Source: Xestospongia muta
Taxonomy: Eukaryota; Porifera; Demospongiae; Haplosclerida; Petrosiidae
Assembly: GCA_963693285.1 (NCBI GenBank)
Contig: OY848917.1
Coordinates: forward strand, 11,904,192-11,968,191
Length of the DNA stretch: 64,000 bases
Reading direction: 5' to 3'
Shown here: positions 20,997 to 32,155 of the stretch, piece after piece
How the letters are laid out: every line of letters starts with the position of its first letter
Numbering within the stretch: position 1 is the first letter of the stretch
Program-made: the position numbers and the translations under genes
Notes under the pieces: model-generated
What the model was told of the DNA's origin: nothing
Databases searched by the model: none
What the model saw: only the letters and a program-made list of their open reading frames with translations

Positions 20997-22631
20997 TTAT
21001 GTAACTGTTTGTGTAACTGTTTTTGGAGGAGAGTGGCAGTTTGATAGGAAGGCTCTTGCTAAGAAATAGTGTTCTACACCAAATTTTGTCTCGGGGTACT
21101 TTTGAAGTTCTTCTGCTAATAGGATTCTTTGATGTTCAGTCAAGAAATTAGAGGGAAGATCAGGTACAATAACAGTATTACTATCATCATCAGTACTCAC
21201 TGGTCCACTACAATCAATGCCATAATCACAATCCTACAAATAAAAGCACCTGATAAGTAATACTTTCATTTCTTTCTAAATAGTACTCACAACAGTATGC
21301 TAATCTAACTTTACACATGGTATAATGTTACAGACTTAAAATCTGCTATGTTTTGTAAACTACATAGGCTAACATACATACTGTATAATGTGACATTGAT
21401 TACAAAATATACATACTTCAGTAGTTCCTGTAACTCCTAGTACTGCCGTACTTGTTGGTGTTTCCATCCTAGCTTGAGTCATTCCCAGAATCCATAGCTG
21501 ATGTGGTGTTTGGTTATGTGCTGTACGGAGAGGATGGTTACACCATACCTCACGAAACATGTCCACTTGAGATTGTATAATTGGTAAATAAACATAATGA
21601 AGGGCACATAGATCAACTTCACTAGCTGGATCTAATAGACCGACTTCTTCCAGCGAATAGAATAGGAAGTAATAGAAACTAATGCAACCTTGAAAAAGAT
21701 CTCTCCATAAACGTTCTATCCTTTGGTTGTGGACACTTCTACCACAGATGAAACTTCTTTCTGGACCTCTCTCAGAATGATCGAGCATGAAGCGTCCAAC
21801 TAGAACATTTTCTCCTCCATTGTCTGAACGTACACAAGATGGTAATCCATAACTCTCAACAGCTTGCAGAAACGCATTAAAAACAGTCATAGCTTTGTTA
21901 TTAGAGGCTACTTTTAAGTAAACTGGAACTCGGCTATATCCATCTATACCTCCATGTATTACTAACCGCCACCTTATAAGCTTGTGATATCCATCAATGT
22001 GCCACAATGCATTGGGGCTTGCAACGTTATATTGCCAACGATGAAGAGTGCTATGTAGCCTAGTTTCCAGTCCCAAGGGGTCAACACGACGAATTGACTC
22101 TCTTACTCTTTCTCTTTGCAATATCACACCATTAACCTTAAGCAGAGTCTGTATTGATCGTGTGCCACAAGCAGGTAAGCGTGTTACAATCTCCTTAACT
22201 AGGTCATCCAAATCTTGATTAGTTATTTCACTGAATCGATTGAATTCTATCCCAAACTCCTTTAGTTTTCTTTGAATCGTACCTATCGAGCAACCAATCA
22301 GGATAGCAATTTCAGTTTCTTTAAATCCATTTTCAACCAAGAATCTAACTTGATCCTCACATATGTCTAAAGGTCGTCTCACACCCGAAGTAATCACCTC
22401 TATCTCATAGTCAGTATTTAATTGCACAATCAGTTGTTGGACTACTCTAGTCACAGCAGTGAAGTCGTGACGATTAGGAACTAGCAGTTCCAGCTGTACA
22501 CATGCTTCCAATAAACGGTCAGCTCCCTCAATAAGAGCCTCCTTAGCTTCTATAGAACTCGAGGAATAGATTCTCTTAATCATCTTTATTCTTTCTTCGA
22601 GTTTGTCTATGCTCTCAATCCAACCGTCCAT
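20997..22631 (-). CDS. intact DD35E integrase/transposase, two exons (483 aa)
   Basis: Exon 1 is 22,631-21,417 (405 codons), then a 183-bp intron with GTATGT donor and TTTGTAG acceptor (phase 0), then exon 2 at 21,233-20,997 (78 codons plus stop). Residues 1-80 are helical. About 88-127 form a helix-turn-helix ([33 protein letters not shown]). The retroviral-type integrase core has D213 (WHIDGYHK), D270 (VRSDNGGEN) and E306 (RIERLW), with exactly 35 residues between the last two. Exon 2 supplies the C-terminal domain. No HHCC zinc finger is seen. No stop or frameshift is present, unlike every HECT copy here, so it may still be active. It should cut and join the element's ends. The start ATG lies inside a MITE target duplication. 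Confidence 0.93.
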
Positions 22632-22637
22632 CTTTAT

Positions 22638-22832
22638 GGGTGCTTCTTGGTGTGACTTGACTGATGATGTAACAAACTAACAACTCAACATGTGGCATGT
22701 CCTATGATGACATCACAATGTGTCATAAAGTTAATAATGTTAGGTTTGGTTTAGGGTTTAGGTGATGTCATCACTATATGTATTTCATTATGATGTCATC
22801 ATAGTCAAGTTTCACCAAGAACCCCCCCCCCC
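22638..22832. mobile_element. MITE-2 (195 bp) inserted at the integrase start codon
   Basis: Ends are GGGTGCTTCTTGGTGTGACT and a complement of it ending in a C-run. CATCTTTAT flanks both sides (22,629-22,637 and 22,833-22,841), an 8-9 bp target duplication. Same family as MITE-1. On the minus strand the duplicated bases contain the ATG, so the integrase keeps its start codon while its 5' leader is displaced by about 200 bp. Confidence 0.88.
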
Positions 22833-22841
22833 CATCTTTAT

Positions 22842-22910
22842 GGAGCACACACAGATATAAACTTTTTATCTGAATAATTAAAATAAAAAGAGAGTTAAGA
22901 AGTCATATTG
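22842..22910 (-). other. junction between the truncated right HECT copy and the integrase leader
   Basis: On the minus strand the last HECT exon runs into an unrelated tail and a stop shortly after TLPTQYD. A TTTTAATTATTCAG tract then precedes the original integrase leader. This is the breakpoint where the right HECT arm was joined upstream of the integrase. Confidence 0.6.
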
Positions 22911-25869
22911 TGTGGGTAGAGTGAGTGAGAAAACACATGTAGAGGCTGTTGGATAGACTGCATTGTGGCTGAATGACATAGTTGGACCTATATCAAACCC
23001 AGGTGGAGGTACAGCTGATGAACCAGTAAAAAACTGAGAACATCCTTCAAGGAAACTTCATTACACTCACCTGTAAGGAATGTGAAAGTACATAAAAACA
23101 GTATATTCAAGTCTTATAACCAATCTTAGTGAATGTATACATGAAGTAACTAATGAATGACATCAAAGAAACCACTTAAACAGTGGAGGCTGTAAACTAA
23201 TTTAATTGTGTAATTACTTAGAGTGCTAAACCACAAGACCAACCTCATCGTGAGAAAGTCTTAACATTATTGGTAGATACAAGTCACCTTTTAGTTAGAG
23301 TTTCTGAACTACTTACCTTTGCAATCCTCTAAATAGTCACCAAAAAGTACATATCTTGCCATCTCTTTCTCTTTTCTATGACTTGAATTTTCAGAGTAGC
23401 GAGCTCTGTTTTGAAACAGTGACTTAATAATAACTATTAGGAATAAATGAAAAACACATTGCCAGAGAGTACATGTACTACTTGATATCTGGAGTCAATT
23501 CAGTAGGGTGTGAAGGAGCAGTGAAAAGGGATTCTAGACTATTCTGGTGAGACTTCGTGGCATCTGCCACACCAAGTGTTTGAAGTCCATTCCATAGTTG
23601 ATCAAGTTCGGCTTTTGATCGAAGTATTGTATAGTACATTGTGATACTATGGACCAAAGTAGAACGATCTTCAAGTGTCAAAGTTGTGGGACCCTTGTTG
23701 AACCCACAGTTGGACAGTACTTCTATTGCATCCATTGATAGGACTTGGATGTCCTCGTTGCTGACAGCATCTATAATCTAAGACAACAATTAACAAGTCT
23801 ATAAACAATACAGTACTGTCATTCTTTTTAACACATAAAATAAAGAAACTACACAACAGAATTAGATTAATTCAGTAAGTCTCACATGAATACACTCTTA
23901 AATTAGAAGTAATTATAATGTTGTCATCATGACTTATTTACCTTGCTTACTAATAGCTTGATGTCATAATCAGGTATAATAGTGTAGTCAATAGTGATTT
24001 CGTTAAGCTCCTTGCCACAAAGGTAATCATAAACCCCCTTACAGATATAAGGATAGCCTGATCCTCCTTGACTAAGAGATACAGACATCAAACAGCCAAT
24101 TTTGTAAAAAACATTTGTCTACAATGGAGTTGAGAGAAAATAATTAGCAGCAACAGATTTCATACATTTAAAACCATCAATATCATCAATTTCACACATT
24201 ATTTACCTGAAGACCAAGAATATCATGTCAAACTACTTTCTTATTCTCTTCACCCTCAAAGTAACATTCCTTCAGTTGTAATAAGAAAAGATGCCAAAGT
24301 ACTCCTCTTAGTCCTCCGCCATCTTCACCCTGTTCTCCTTTGAAGACAACCTATCAACGAAAGTCCTGTTTATGTCAAAATATAACTTGTGCATACTTTG
24401 ATAAGTTTAGTGGGAGAAAAGTCACAATTGTTGACAATTTTAAAACAGTCCGCAAGTACACATTCTCTGTCAACTTGTAATAAAAATTCATCATAATGCT
24501 CCACTTTTCTGGACAACCTTCGTATGATGTTTTCCATTGAATGACTACAGATACAAGAGAGGTGTACAAGCACTATCTATGCAACATTACCTGCCAACTT
24601 TATCACATTCTCTAACGCTTTGCTCAAGTACATGTGTGACAATTGCATCTTCTGTCTCTTCAATTTCTAGATCAGGCTCTTCATCAATAAGGTCAACACT
24701 ACTTGATGACATGGAAGGATGTGGAGTATGAACAAGAGTTGGTGGTGGTAGGTCAAAATTCTCATCACTTGACTGTTGCATATCCTCCTCTACCCCACTC
24801 TTACATGACATGTAAACAACACAAGTCATAAACATTGCAGACAGCTCACCTTTGCTCTATACATGATGACAAATGCTGACATAACACTGTTACATGGACG
24901 TCCTCAGCACATGATAGGCACTTCTACACAGGCTATGTGTACATGTATGATAAATATGTTCAGATTAATAATCTGCAAGCCTTACCCCAGGTGAAAGTTG
25001 ACAGGGTGTCAAGTCTAAATCTCTCTGTAATGGGATGATGTATGTTCTAAAGTTACCAATTCCTTCTTGTAAACGTCTTGGTGAGGTTAAGCACATAGAT
25101 GAGAGTGGTTCTAAAAACCGTGAATTACACTTGCACTTTGCAAATATGAAGCCACCAGAATCTTTTAATTTTGGAAATGCTGCATGCAATAGTTCACGAA
25201 ACTATTCCCCTGAGCAGTCAACATCTTCAATGACAATCTTCTTCTCCCCAAGCCCAGCTTCCAACAAAGCATCTTTCTCACTATCAGTAGTTGGTATGAT
25301 GTCTTGGGCACAACGACTTAAACAAAGGAATTTGTGTGCCCATGTTCTCGCTGCACATTTACAAGGTTGCTTTGCCCAATAGTTTCACAGAACTTCTCTT
25401 CTGTCCTAAGAAAGATGATGTTCGAGTGAATTCCCTGCTAAAAGAACTTTCATTTTTAGATTCTCGAGCTCCAGCAGTGAGCCTTTCTCTGGCTCTTTGG
25501 AGATTGCTCAGTGGAACATCACATGTTTGTTGAACTGTAGCACCTGCATTATCTATACATAGGTAGACATATATGAAAGGTCATTTCTCAACCTATATAC
25601 CTGTATGCAGATGTGTACTAGAGACTGTGATAGCAGTAACTACACAAATAAAATATGTCTACTGATCTGTACACACGATTGTGCTCTTGAATGCAAGTGA
25701 CTAGATATACTTGGTATGCATGTACAGTATACATACACAATTCAGTCTCATCAGAGCTAGTGCTAGGGCCATGAGCTGCTGACGATGAGATAGGGAAAGG
25801 AATTGACCGTAGAATTCTTAGTGCCTCTTGGGCCTTTTCAACATCATCCTGTGATAATAAACCTGCCAT
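22880..25869 (-). pseudogene. HECT E3 ligase (G2E3-like) pseudogene, right arm
   Basis: The fuller of the two arm copies. Exon 1 (25,869-about 25,742) encodes MAGLLSQDDVEKAQEALRIL. The long exon 2 ends at LSPG/GTAAGG (about 24,982). Next are the finger exon, an acidic exon at about 24,815-24,587 absent from the left copy (SSDENFDLPPPTLVHTPHPS, DLIDEEPDLEIEETED), HECT N-lobe exons (VDRECVLADCFKIVNNCDF, VVFKGEQGEDGGGLRG) and C-lobe exons. It keeps the probable catalytic cysteine (TGT at 22,935-22,937) but loses the last ~25 residues at the junction. Shared with the left copy: the frameshift before WAHKF, the TAG (25,204-25,202) and the frameshift before FFTGSS. Private: TAG in the finger exon and TGA after NKKVV. 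Not functional as read. Confidence 0.88.
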
Positions 25870-26046
25870 GTTGAAACCGCCCTAGTTAAAGAAGTTAACG
25901 TCATTGACAGAACATAAACATTTAACAGTCAATACTTACAGACAACCAAAAGTGCTCTCTCAAACTTCAAATTTATCTTCACACCGCATAAAGACTGAGC
26001 AAACAGTAGCAAGGCGTCGGTTTATACTTTCTAGATCCTTTTTTGG
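22911..26046 (-). repeat. right inner inverted arm of element L
   Basis: Inverse copy of 18,009-20,735. The identity is high through exons and introns alike, so the arms arose by DNA duplication or gene conversion and not by selection on the protein. Confidence 0.93.
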
Positions 26047-26106
26047 CGGTACAACGAGGACGAACTTTGACACAGCAAAATCTGATTGGTCACTGAACTC
26101 TTACTC

Positions 26107-26130
<24 letters not shown>
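26047..26130 (-). promoter_or_regulatory. candidate HECT promoter with CCAAT box, duplicated at about 26,480-26,600
   Basis: On the minus strand TTCAGTGACCAATCAGATTT lies about 220 bp upstream of the right HECT start. The same block, with TTTGGCGGTACAA-like neighbours, recurs about 480 bp further upstream (about 26,555-26,580). CCAAT is a common NF-Y site in animal promoters; function is inferred. A (TTA)n run lies between the copies at 26,113-26,150. The left arm lacks this segment. Confidence 0.4.
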
Positions 26131-26140
<10 letters not shown>

Positions 26141-27480
26141 ATTATTATTAAGTAGTGTTTATATTTTAAATATTTTGAGGTTCACTGTCGGTCTCTTATA
26201 ACATCTACAAAATGTCCATATTAGTTCTTTCGATTATTTGTCATTGGTTATGTTTGAAAATAATTTTATATTTATATAAAATTTAAGACAAATAGTAAGC
26301 CAACAGGTACTGATAAGCCATTTAGACATTTACCCTTTATTCAACTAAAAGAACCATGTTTGAGAACATTGCTTGAATTGTTGTGTATGTACTTGTCTCA
26401 GTATACTGCAGCAATAGTTTGTACTAATAGCTTCTAATTTTTTCTTTAATTTTCTACTCTCTTGACTGTGAGCAGACAGTAGTTACTTTAGCAAGATGTT
26501 CGTTCTACTTTCTACTTACTTTTATGGCAGTACAATAAGAACAGATGTTTGACGCAACAAAATCTGATTGGTCACTGAACTACAACTCAATCAAACATGA
26601 CCTTTACCCTCTCTTCTTTACAACAAGATAATGAATGATAACTAATATTCATTACCATATGAACTTGACCAGTATTTATCATGTCAGTACTCAATGCTAG
26701 CTTGGCTACATCAGATCATGCTCATTGATACTAATATAGTAGACACTAATGGTTATTCACAAATACTATATAGATCTATATAGATCTACTCACTCATAAA
26801 TAATGATATATATACTTATAGCTATAATAATGTGATGGATTACTAATCAAAACTCATAGATACTTATGATAGTCATTGATACTAATAGCATGTACAACTA
26901 TCTATCAGTATCTAGACTACAAGAACTCATGTATGTCATATATTATGTAAATATGAGATTATGACAATGAATTGCTAGCTAAAATTGATGGAGATAGATA
27001 TGGATAGATAGATCGACAAATGGCTAGGTGGCTAGAGTGCAAAAGGACCAATGAATGGTTAGACAGATTGGTAATAGGTGTATACATGTATGATAAGATA
27101 GGATATAATGTTATGTCAGTACAGGCTGTAACACTTGTTGCTAGAAAGATCATCCAATAAAACAATGATGCCTGAATACACAGTTAGTACAAAATTTATA
27201 TGTATGACTTCGAAATTGATTTGTAAGCCAACAGTTATGCACAGAATGATTTCAGCTGCCATAATGTCTTTGACAGTGCTGTACTAACTGCTTATATAAG
27301 AAAGTAGTAAGATGTACATGCATGCATGTGAAGTACAGACTCGTAATAGGTGTATACATGGATATGTATGATAAGATAGGATATAATGTTATGTCAGTAC
27401 AGGCTGTAACACCTGTTGGAATGGTAGAAAAGTCATTCAATAAAGCAATGATTATAGCCCCATACATTAACACACATTAA
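26131..27480. repeat. right-arm unique region with direct repeats
   Basis: 27,065-27,170 and 27,340-27,450 are direct repeats of about 100 bp (GTAATAGGTGTATACATG ... GTTATGTCAGTACAGGCTGT). No gene is supported; the small frames in the repeats are shadows. Confidence 0.75.
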
Positions 27481-27489
27481 ACAATTATG

Positions 27490-28870
27490 CCTGAATTAAA
27501 ATATAATTCATGCCGTATTTATTCACTTAACGATAGTCACTTTACAAAGATAGATATCTTGTGCCAAAACTTCAGTATCCATTCCATTGGCCAATTTGAC
27601 TCAAAGAAATTAGACTTTAAGGGTTGCCATAGAGATCTTAAAGACTTTATGTTACCAATTAGGCTGTAAGTCAATTGTAATCACACCAGTTAGGATAATG
27701 TCATTTTTCTCATAAATATCTCGTGCCAAAACTCCAGTATATATTCCATTTTATATTTGTACTCACATTAATTTTTGTCATGTAAATTTGTTACTAACAT
27801 CATTTTACAAAGATATCTTGTGCCAAAACTTTACTATGTACTCCATTAGCCATTTTCACTCATAGAAGTTAGGGTTGAAGGACTGTCATAGAGATCTTAA
27901 GACTTTATGTTTGGTGAATAGGGTTTAAGGGCCTTTGTAATCATGCCTATTAAGATGATGTTGTTTTTCAAAGATGAATTGGTTATTAATGTGACTTTCC
28001 AAATTAATCCTGTGCCAAAGCTTGAGTATCTACTTCATTGGCCATTTGACTCTTAGAGATCAGACTTTAAGGGATGCTCTACCCATCTCAAAGCTTTATG
28101 TTTAATAATAGTTTTAAGGCCCCTGTAATCATGCACATTAGAATGATGTCATTTCTCTCAAGTGAATTGGTTACTAATACCACTATATACATGAACATAT
28201 CTTGTGCCAAAATTTCAGTATCTACTCCATTGATGATTTTCATTGATATAAATTATGGTTTAAGGACTGCAATAGAGACCTTCACGTTTGGCATGTTAGG
28301 GTTAAAGGCCATTGTACTCATACCAATTAGTATGATGACATTTTTCTCATGTGAAATTATTGCTAATGTCTTTCCAAACACATCTTGTGCAAAAGGTTCA
28401 ATGTATACTACATTGACCATTTCCTCTTATAGAAATTAGGGTTTAGAAATTTCCATAGACATCTTAGGGCTTTACATTTGCCAATTAGGGTACAAGACCA
28501 TTGTAATTTTACCATTTCAGATATGTCATTTTTTAATGAATTGGTTACTAATGTCATTATATGAAGATATATTGTGCCAAAACTTCAATATCTACTCCAT
28601 TGATGACTTTAACTTGTAGAAATTTGCTGTTTAAGATCTGTCATAGATATTTTGAGACTTTATGTTAGGTAATTAGGTTTTAGGGCCTTTCTAATCATAA
28701 TAATTAGGATGATGTAATTTTTGTCATGTGAAATGGTTACTAGTAGACTTCTCAAACATATCTTGTGCCAAAACCTCATCATCTATTACATTGACTATTT
28801 CCACTCATAGAAATTTGGGTTTAAAGACTCATGCACAGATGTTAAGGCTTTTGGCATGAAAAATCTATGG
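27490..28870. repeat. degenerate satellite-like tandem array, about 190-bp unit, about 8 copies
   Basis: The marker TCTTGTGCCAAAACTTCAGT recurs with changes near 27,555, 27,719, 27,808, 28,012, 28,199, 28,382, 28,570 and 28,763, mostly 183-205 bp apart, each followed by TCYACTCCATTG and a TTTATGTT...AATTAGG block. It occurs only on the right side of element L. The 121-codon frame inside is not a gene. Confidence 0.88.
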
Positions 28871-29199
28871 AAATAACAGGCAGAGTTTGTGGAAGATAAC
28901 AGTTTTGAGGAATAACCTCCTTACTTTTAATAGTCGATGATTTAAGGAACATAACATATCATTATAACTATGACTTGTGTGCCAATTTGATATACATAGT
29001 TTGACTCAAAGCTCAATGCCATTTTCTGGTTAGGGGTTTTAAAAAGTAGTGTAATCTAAGTACTGTCCCACGTAAGAAATATATAGCCTTTTAAAAGTGT
29101 GTTTGTCAGTAATATTTATAAAAATGTATAAAAGTCAAAACCAAGTAGTGGCCTACTTTTGTTATATACTGTATTAATATAGAGTGCAGTAAGTTCATT
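28871..29199. other. non-coding right-arm spacer
   Basis: AT-rich, no features recognised. Confidence 0.5.
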
Positions 29200-29845
29200 A
29201 GTTAAAAGTACATCAAGAATAGTTGATGTTGCTGATGTCTTCTAATTATAAGATAATTTTATTTAAACAGAGACTGATTGAAATGTTCAAGGGTACTCTA
29301 CATTAATGTGAAATTCAACTTCGATTTAGAAGAGTTTAGACTAAAGTAATTTTCTTGAACCCAATTATTAATAAGGTTAATATCATTTAAAGATGGTATA
29401 GTCTTCTGGGACTCTCTAATTTCTTTCAATAAAACTATATGATCAGCATAGAGATATCTAAAGAGAAGAAAAGATTAGTTATATAATCTGTGTAAATTAG
29501 AAATAGCAAGTGACCTAGTTCTGACTCTTGAAGTATTCCTGAAATGACTGGTAGTTCTATTAAATGAACGCCATTGTGATAACATATTATACACTACCAG
29601 ATTAATCGTTACAAATCCATCTCAGTAGAAAAGTTACCAATCCCCATATTTTCTAATTTTAGTAGCAATATTTTATGTGGCACACTAAGAAAGCATTTTT
29701 TAGTCAAAGAAAGCTGGGCAAATTGAAGATATCTTGTTCAAAATTAATACCAATCATCTCGAATAGAAATTGAGTTGAGATAGTTGATGTTTTTGGGAGA
29801 AAAACTTATTAATTATTTAAAAAGGAACAAGACTCCTGGAAGTGG
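29200..29845 (-). pseudogene. LINE reverse transcriptase relic, right arm
   Basis: Inverse counterpart of 15,587-15,950, but extending further into the palm. A YADHIVLLKE block near 29,450 is the decayed YxDD catalytic motif, followed by INNW-QENYFSLNSSK-like sequence. Multiple stops. A copy of the same insertion sits in each outer arm. Confidence 0.75.
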
Positions 29846-29849
29846 CCAT

Positions 29850-29899
29850 GATCATAATAATGATGATAATAACAGCAACAACAACAACCAACAACAACG

Positions 29900-29934
<35 letters not shown>

Positions 29935-30462
29935 AATAATAACAATAATAATAATTATAATAATAATTATAATCTGATGAGTTAAACATAGGTCAATGAG
30001 AACAGAAAGTAGATAGTATCTTGAGAATATCACCTTACCCAGTACCTTCATATAATAAGAAGAGAACCATTCTGTTCGTTGCCACGCCCATTTTGACCCC
30101 TAATTGACCCCATCTTAAATACTGAAATAGAGAGAATTTCTAGTATGATAGAGTATCGAGACTTACCAAAATTGAAGATTGCTAGTTGAATAACTAAAAT
30201 TTTGAATTGCAAATTCACCATAAAATCGTGAATTCACGAATTGCAATAATCGTGAACTCTCAGTAAAAACGTGAATTGAGAAGTAGAATAATCGCGAATT
30301 CACAGTAAAATCGTGAATTGTGAAATATGATAATCGTGAATTTCCGGGTAGTGTCATGAGTTTTGATTGTGCAATAATCGTGAATTACTGGTAAATCGTG
30401 AATTTTGAGCGTTCAATAATCGTGAATTTGATGCCTATTTTTGTCGTGGTTTGTATTCCATA
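29850..30462 (-). repeat. right outer terminal inverted repeat of element L
   Basis: Inverse of 14,114-14,735, with the (AAC)n/(AAT)n tract at about 29,873-29,970, the AATCGTGAATT array and terminal GTATTCCATA. CACTTC follows at 30,463-30,468. Confidence 0.92.
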
Positions 30463-30468
30463 CACTTC

Positions 30469-32155
30469 TGCTACTCAGCAATTTATAAACTGATGTTAGA
30501 CCAATCCAAAGCAATAAATTAATAATTACATTTTTTACTTAGAATTATGTTTACTAAACATGATCTCAAGCGCTGAAATATCTGGTATATTATAACGCAT
30601 GTACCAATGGAATGATCAGCATTAAGTTTGTTCCTAAAATACAAAATAAAGACAATTCAATTCAAATATATGTACACACATATATCATACATTTTCATGC
30701 ACACACAATCTAGATGAGGTCATATATAACATTTATATATATGCACACGATATACATATGTTTCCACTATGTTGTTTCAAGAGACATAATGGAAACATAT
30801 TATATACTATAGATTTCTCCTTGTGTTTTTTTAAAAGCTTTGTAATTTCTGTTATGTTTCAAATATTAAAATACACCAAAATTCCAAAGATTACAAAGAA
30901 ATGCTTTCGTTGATAATAATTATACATGTACCTTCAAAGTTTATTATTACCCAATATCATAACTTATTAAAGGCAAGAAATAAAATCAATAATTTGTGGC
31001 CTTCAAGAGATTAATGGAGTGATAACTAGTACTGTCCCATCATTAAGAGTGTTAGTGCAATAAAGATCTTGCCCAAGAATGTTTTCTATTGGTATGAACT
31101 GGTTGTCTGAATAGAATTCAAAGTTGAGTTACAAAATACCTCATAAGGTTTAACAAAGTAATGATGGCTGGGATGATAACCCATTGGAAGATTCAACCCA
31201 TACTTCATTATCTGTGATAAATAAACAACCAATTTTAAAACTTGCAATAGACTATTACTGTGTATGCGACATTAACATCAAAGATTTCAAGCTCATTGTT
31301 TGTTACATCATTTTCTGTTTCCAAACTATCAACAATTTCATTAAATTGTCTGAGATGGTTGAGTGACTAGAATGTTCTTTTTCACGGCAATGATCAGTCA
31401 CTTTAACGGATCATCACTAGATGAGTCAGAGAAATTGATAGATGCTGCTTGCAAATTTTCAATGAGAGTCTTTTAAAACAATATCCACAAAGCTTGAAAG
31501 TGTCAGTCTTAGACTGTCTTAATCTCTGAGAAAGTTTAGGACAAGGTAACTAAAACACCTCCTTTTTCCTTGTTGTAGTGATCACATGGTAGCTAAATGA
31601 TGCAGGTGTTATTGTATGTATAATGCTGGTAGTACGTATCACAAACCCACATATCATGTTATAGTAACTTTATGCAAACATACATTTAGTTTTATATGAG
31701 AACATAGAATGGAACTTTAAGTATGATTAACATTATCCCTACTTGTAACATTGTCTTCTATATACTGTTGAAAAAATGTGTTGACATACTGTTGAAATTA
31801 TGAATGTTATGTATAATATAATATGTGCTTTATTAAGTATTTTTTTAAATACAGTTGTTGGGTATTCCTTATCAAACTAATTATGATCATTTATAGATGC
31901 TCGTAAAACTTATTTTAAGTTTTCACACTAAGGCAAAGCTCATAAATTAAGGAAAGTATTCTAATAAGTGTGAATGAAATGCAAAGAAGAATAAACAGGA
32001 TATCTACAGTAAGTAGTTCATACTATTTAATTAATACTATTGAAATTTCTGTTAACAAGATTCACATCAGTGCTGATAATATAAATACCTATCTATTTGT
32101 CCTTTTTTAAACACTGCTTTTTAATAAAAGCTTCAACAAAGATTTGCTGAATAAA
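30469..32155. other. non-coding region
   Basis: AT-rich sequence with short frames only. No recognisable protein, RNA or repeat boundary. Confidence 0.45.

Larger units (their letters stand above)
14114..30462. mobile_element. 16.35 kb palindromic DDE-integrase/HECT transposon (element L)
   Basis: The outermost bases are TATGGAATAC at left and GTATTCCATA at right, flanked on both sides by CACTTC (14,108-14,113 and 30,463-30,468): a perfect 6-bp target duplication around a 16,349-bp unit. Nested inverted arms follow: outer arms with subterminal repeats, a microsatellite and a LINE fragment, then inner arms (18,009-20,735 and 22,911-26,046) each with a HECT gene copy. One intact integrase lies off-centre in the middle. 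Six-base duplications also occur in Maverick/Polinton elements, but none of their hallmark genes (DNA polymerase B, ATPase, protease, capsid) is seen. Arm lesions and deletions show it has been resident for some time. Confidence 0.85.

Noticed and set aside
20997..25869. HECT-integrase fusion gene, since both run on the minus strand in the right half
   Set aside because: The right HECT frame ends in stops before the junction, and the exon after the possible acceptor is out of frame with the integrase ATG.
28074..28439. 121-codon open frame
   Set aside because: It lies in the ~190-bp satellite array, and neighbouring units break the frame.
27490..28870. CRISPR array
   Set aside because: Units are ~190 bp, degenerate and without short direct repeats and unique spacers; the sequence is animal nuclear DNA.
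14114..30462. Maverick/Polinton element
   Set aside because: Size, integrase and 6-bp duplication fit, but no DNA polymerase B, packaging ATPase, protease or capsid gene can be read, and the ends are TATGGA.
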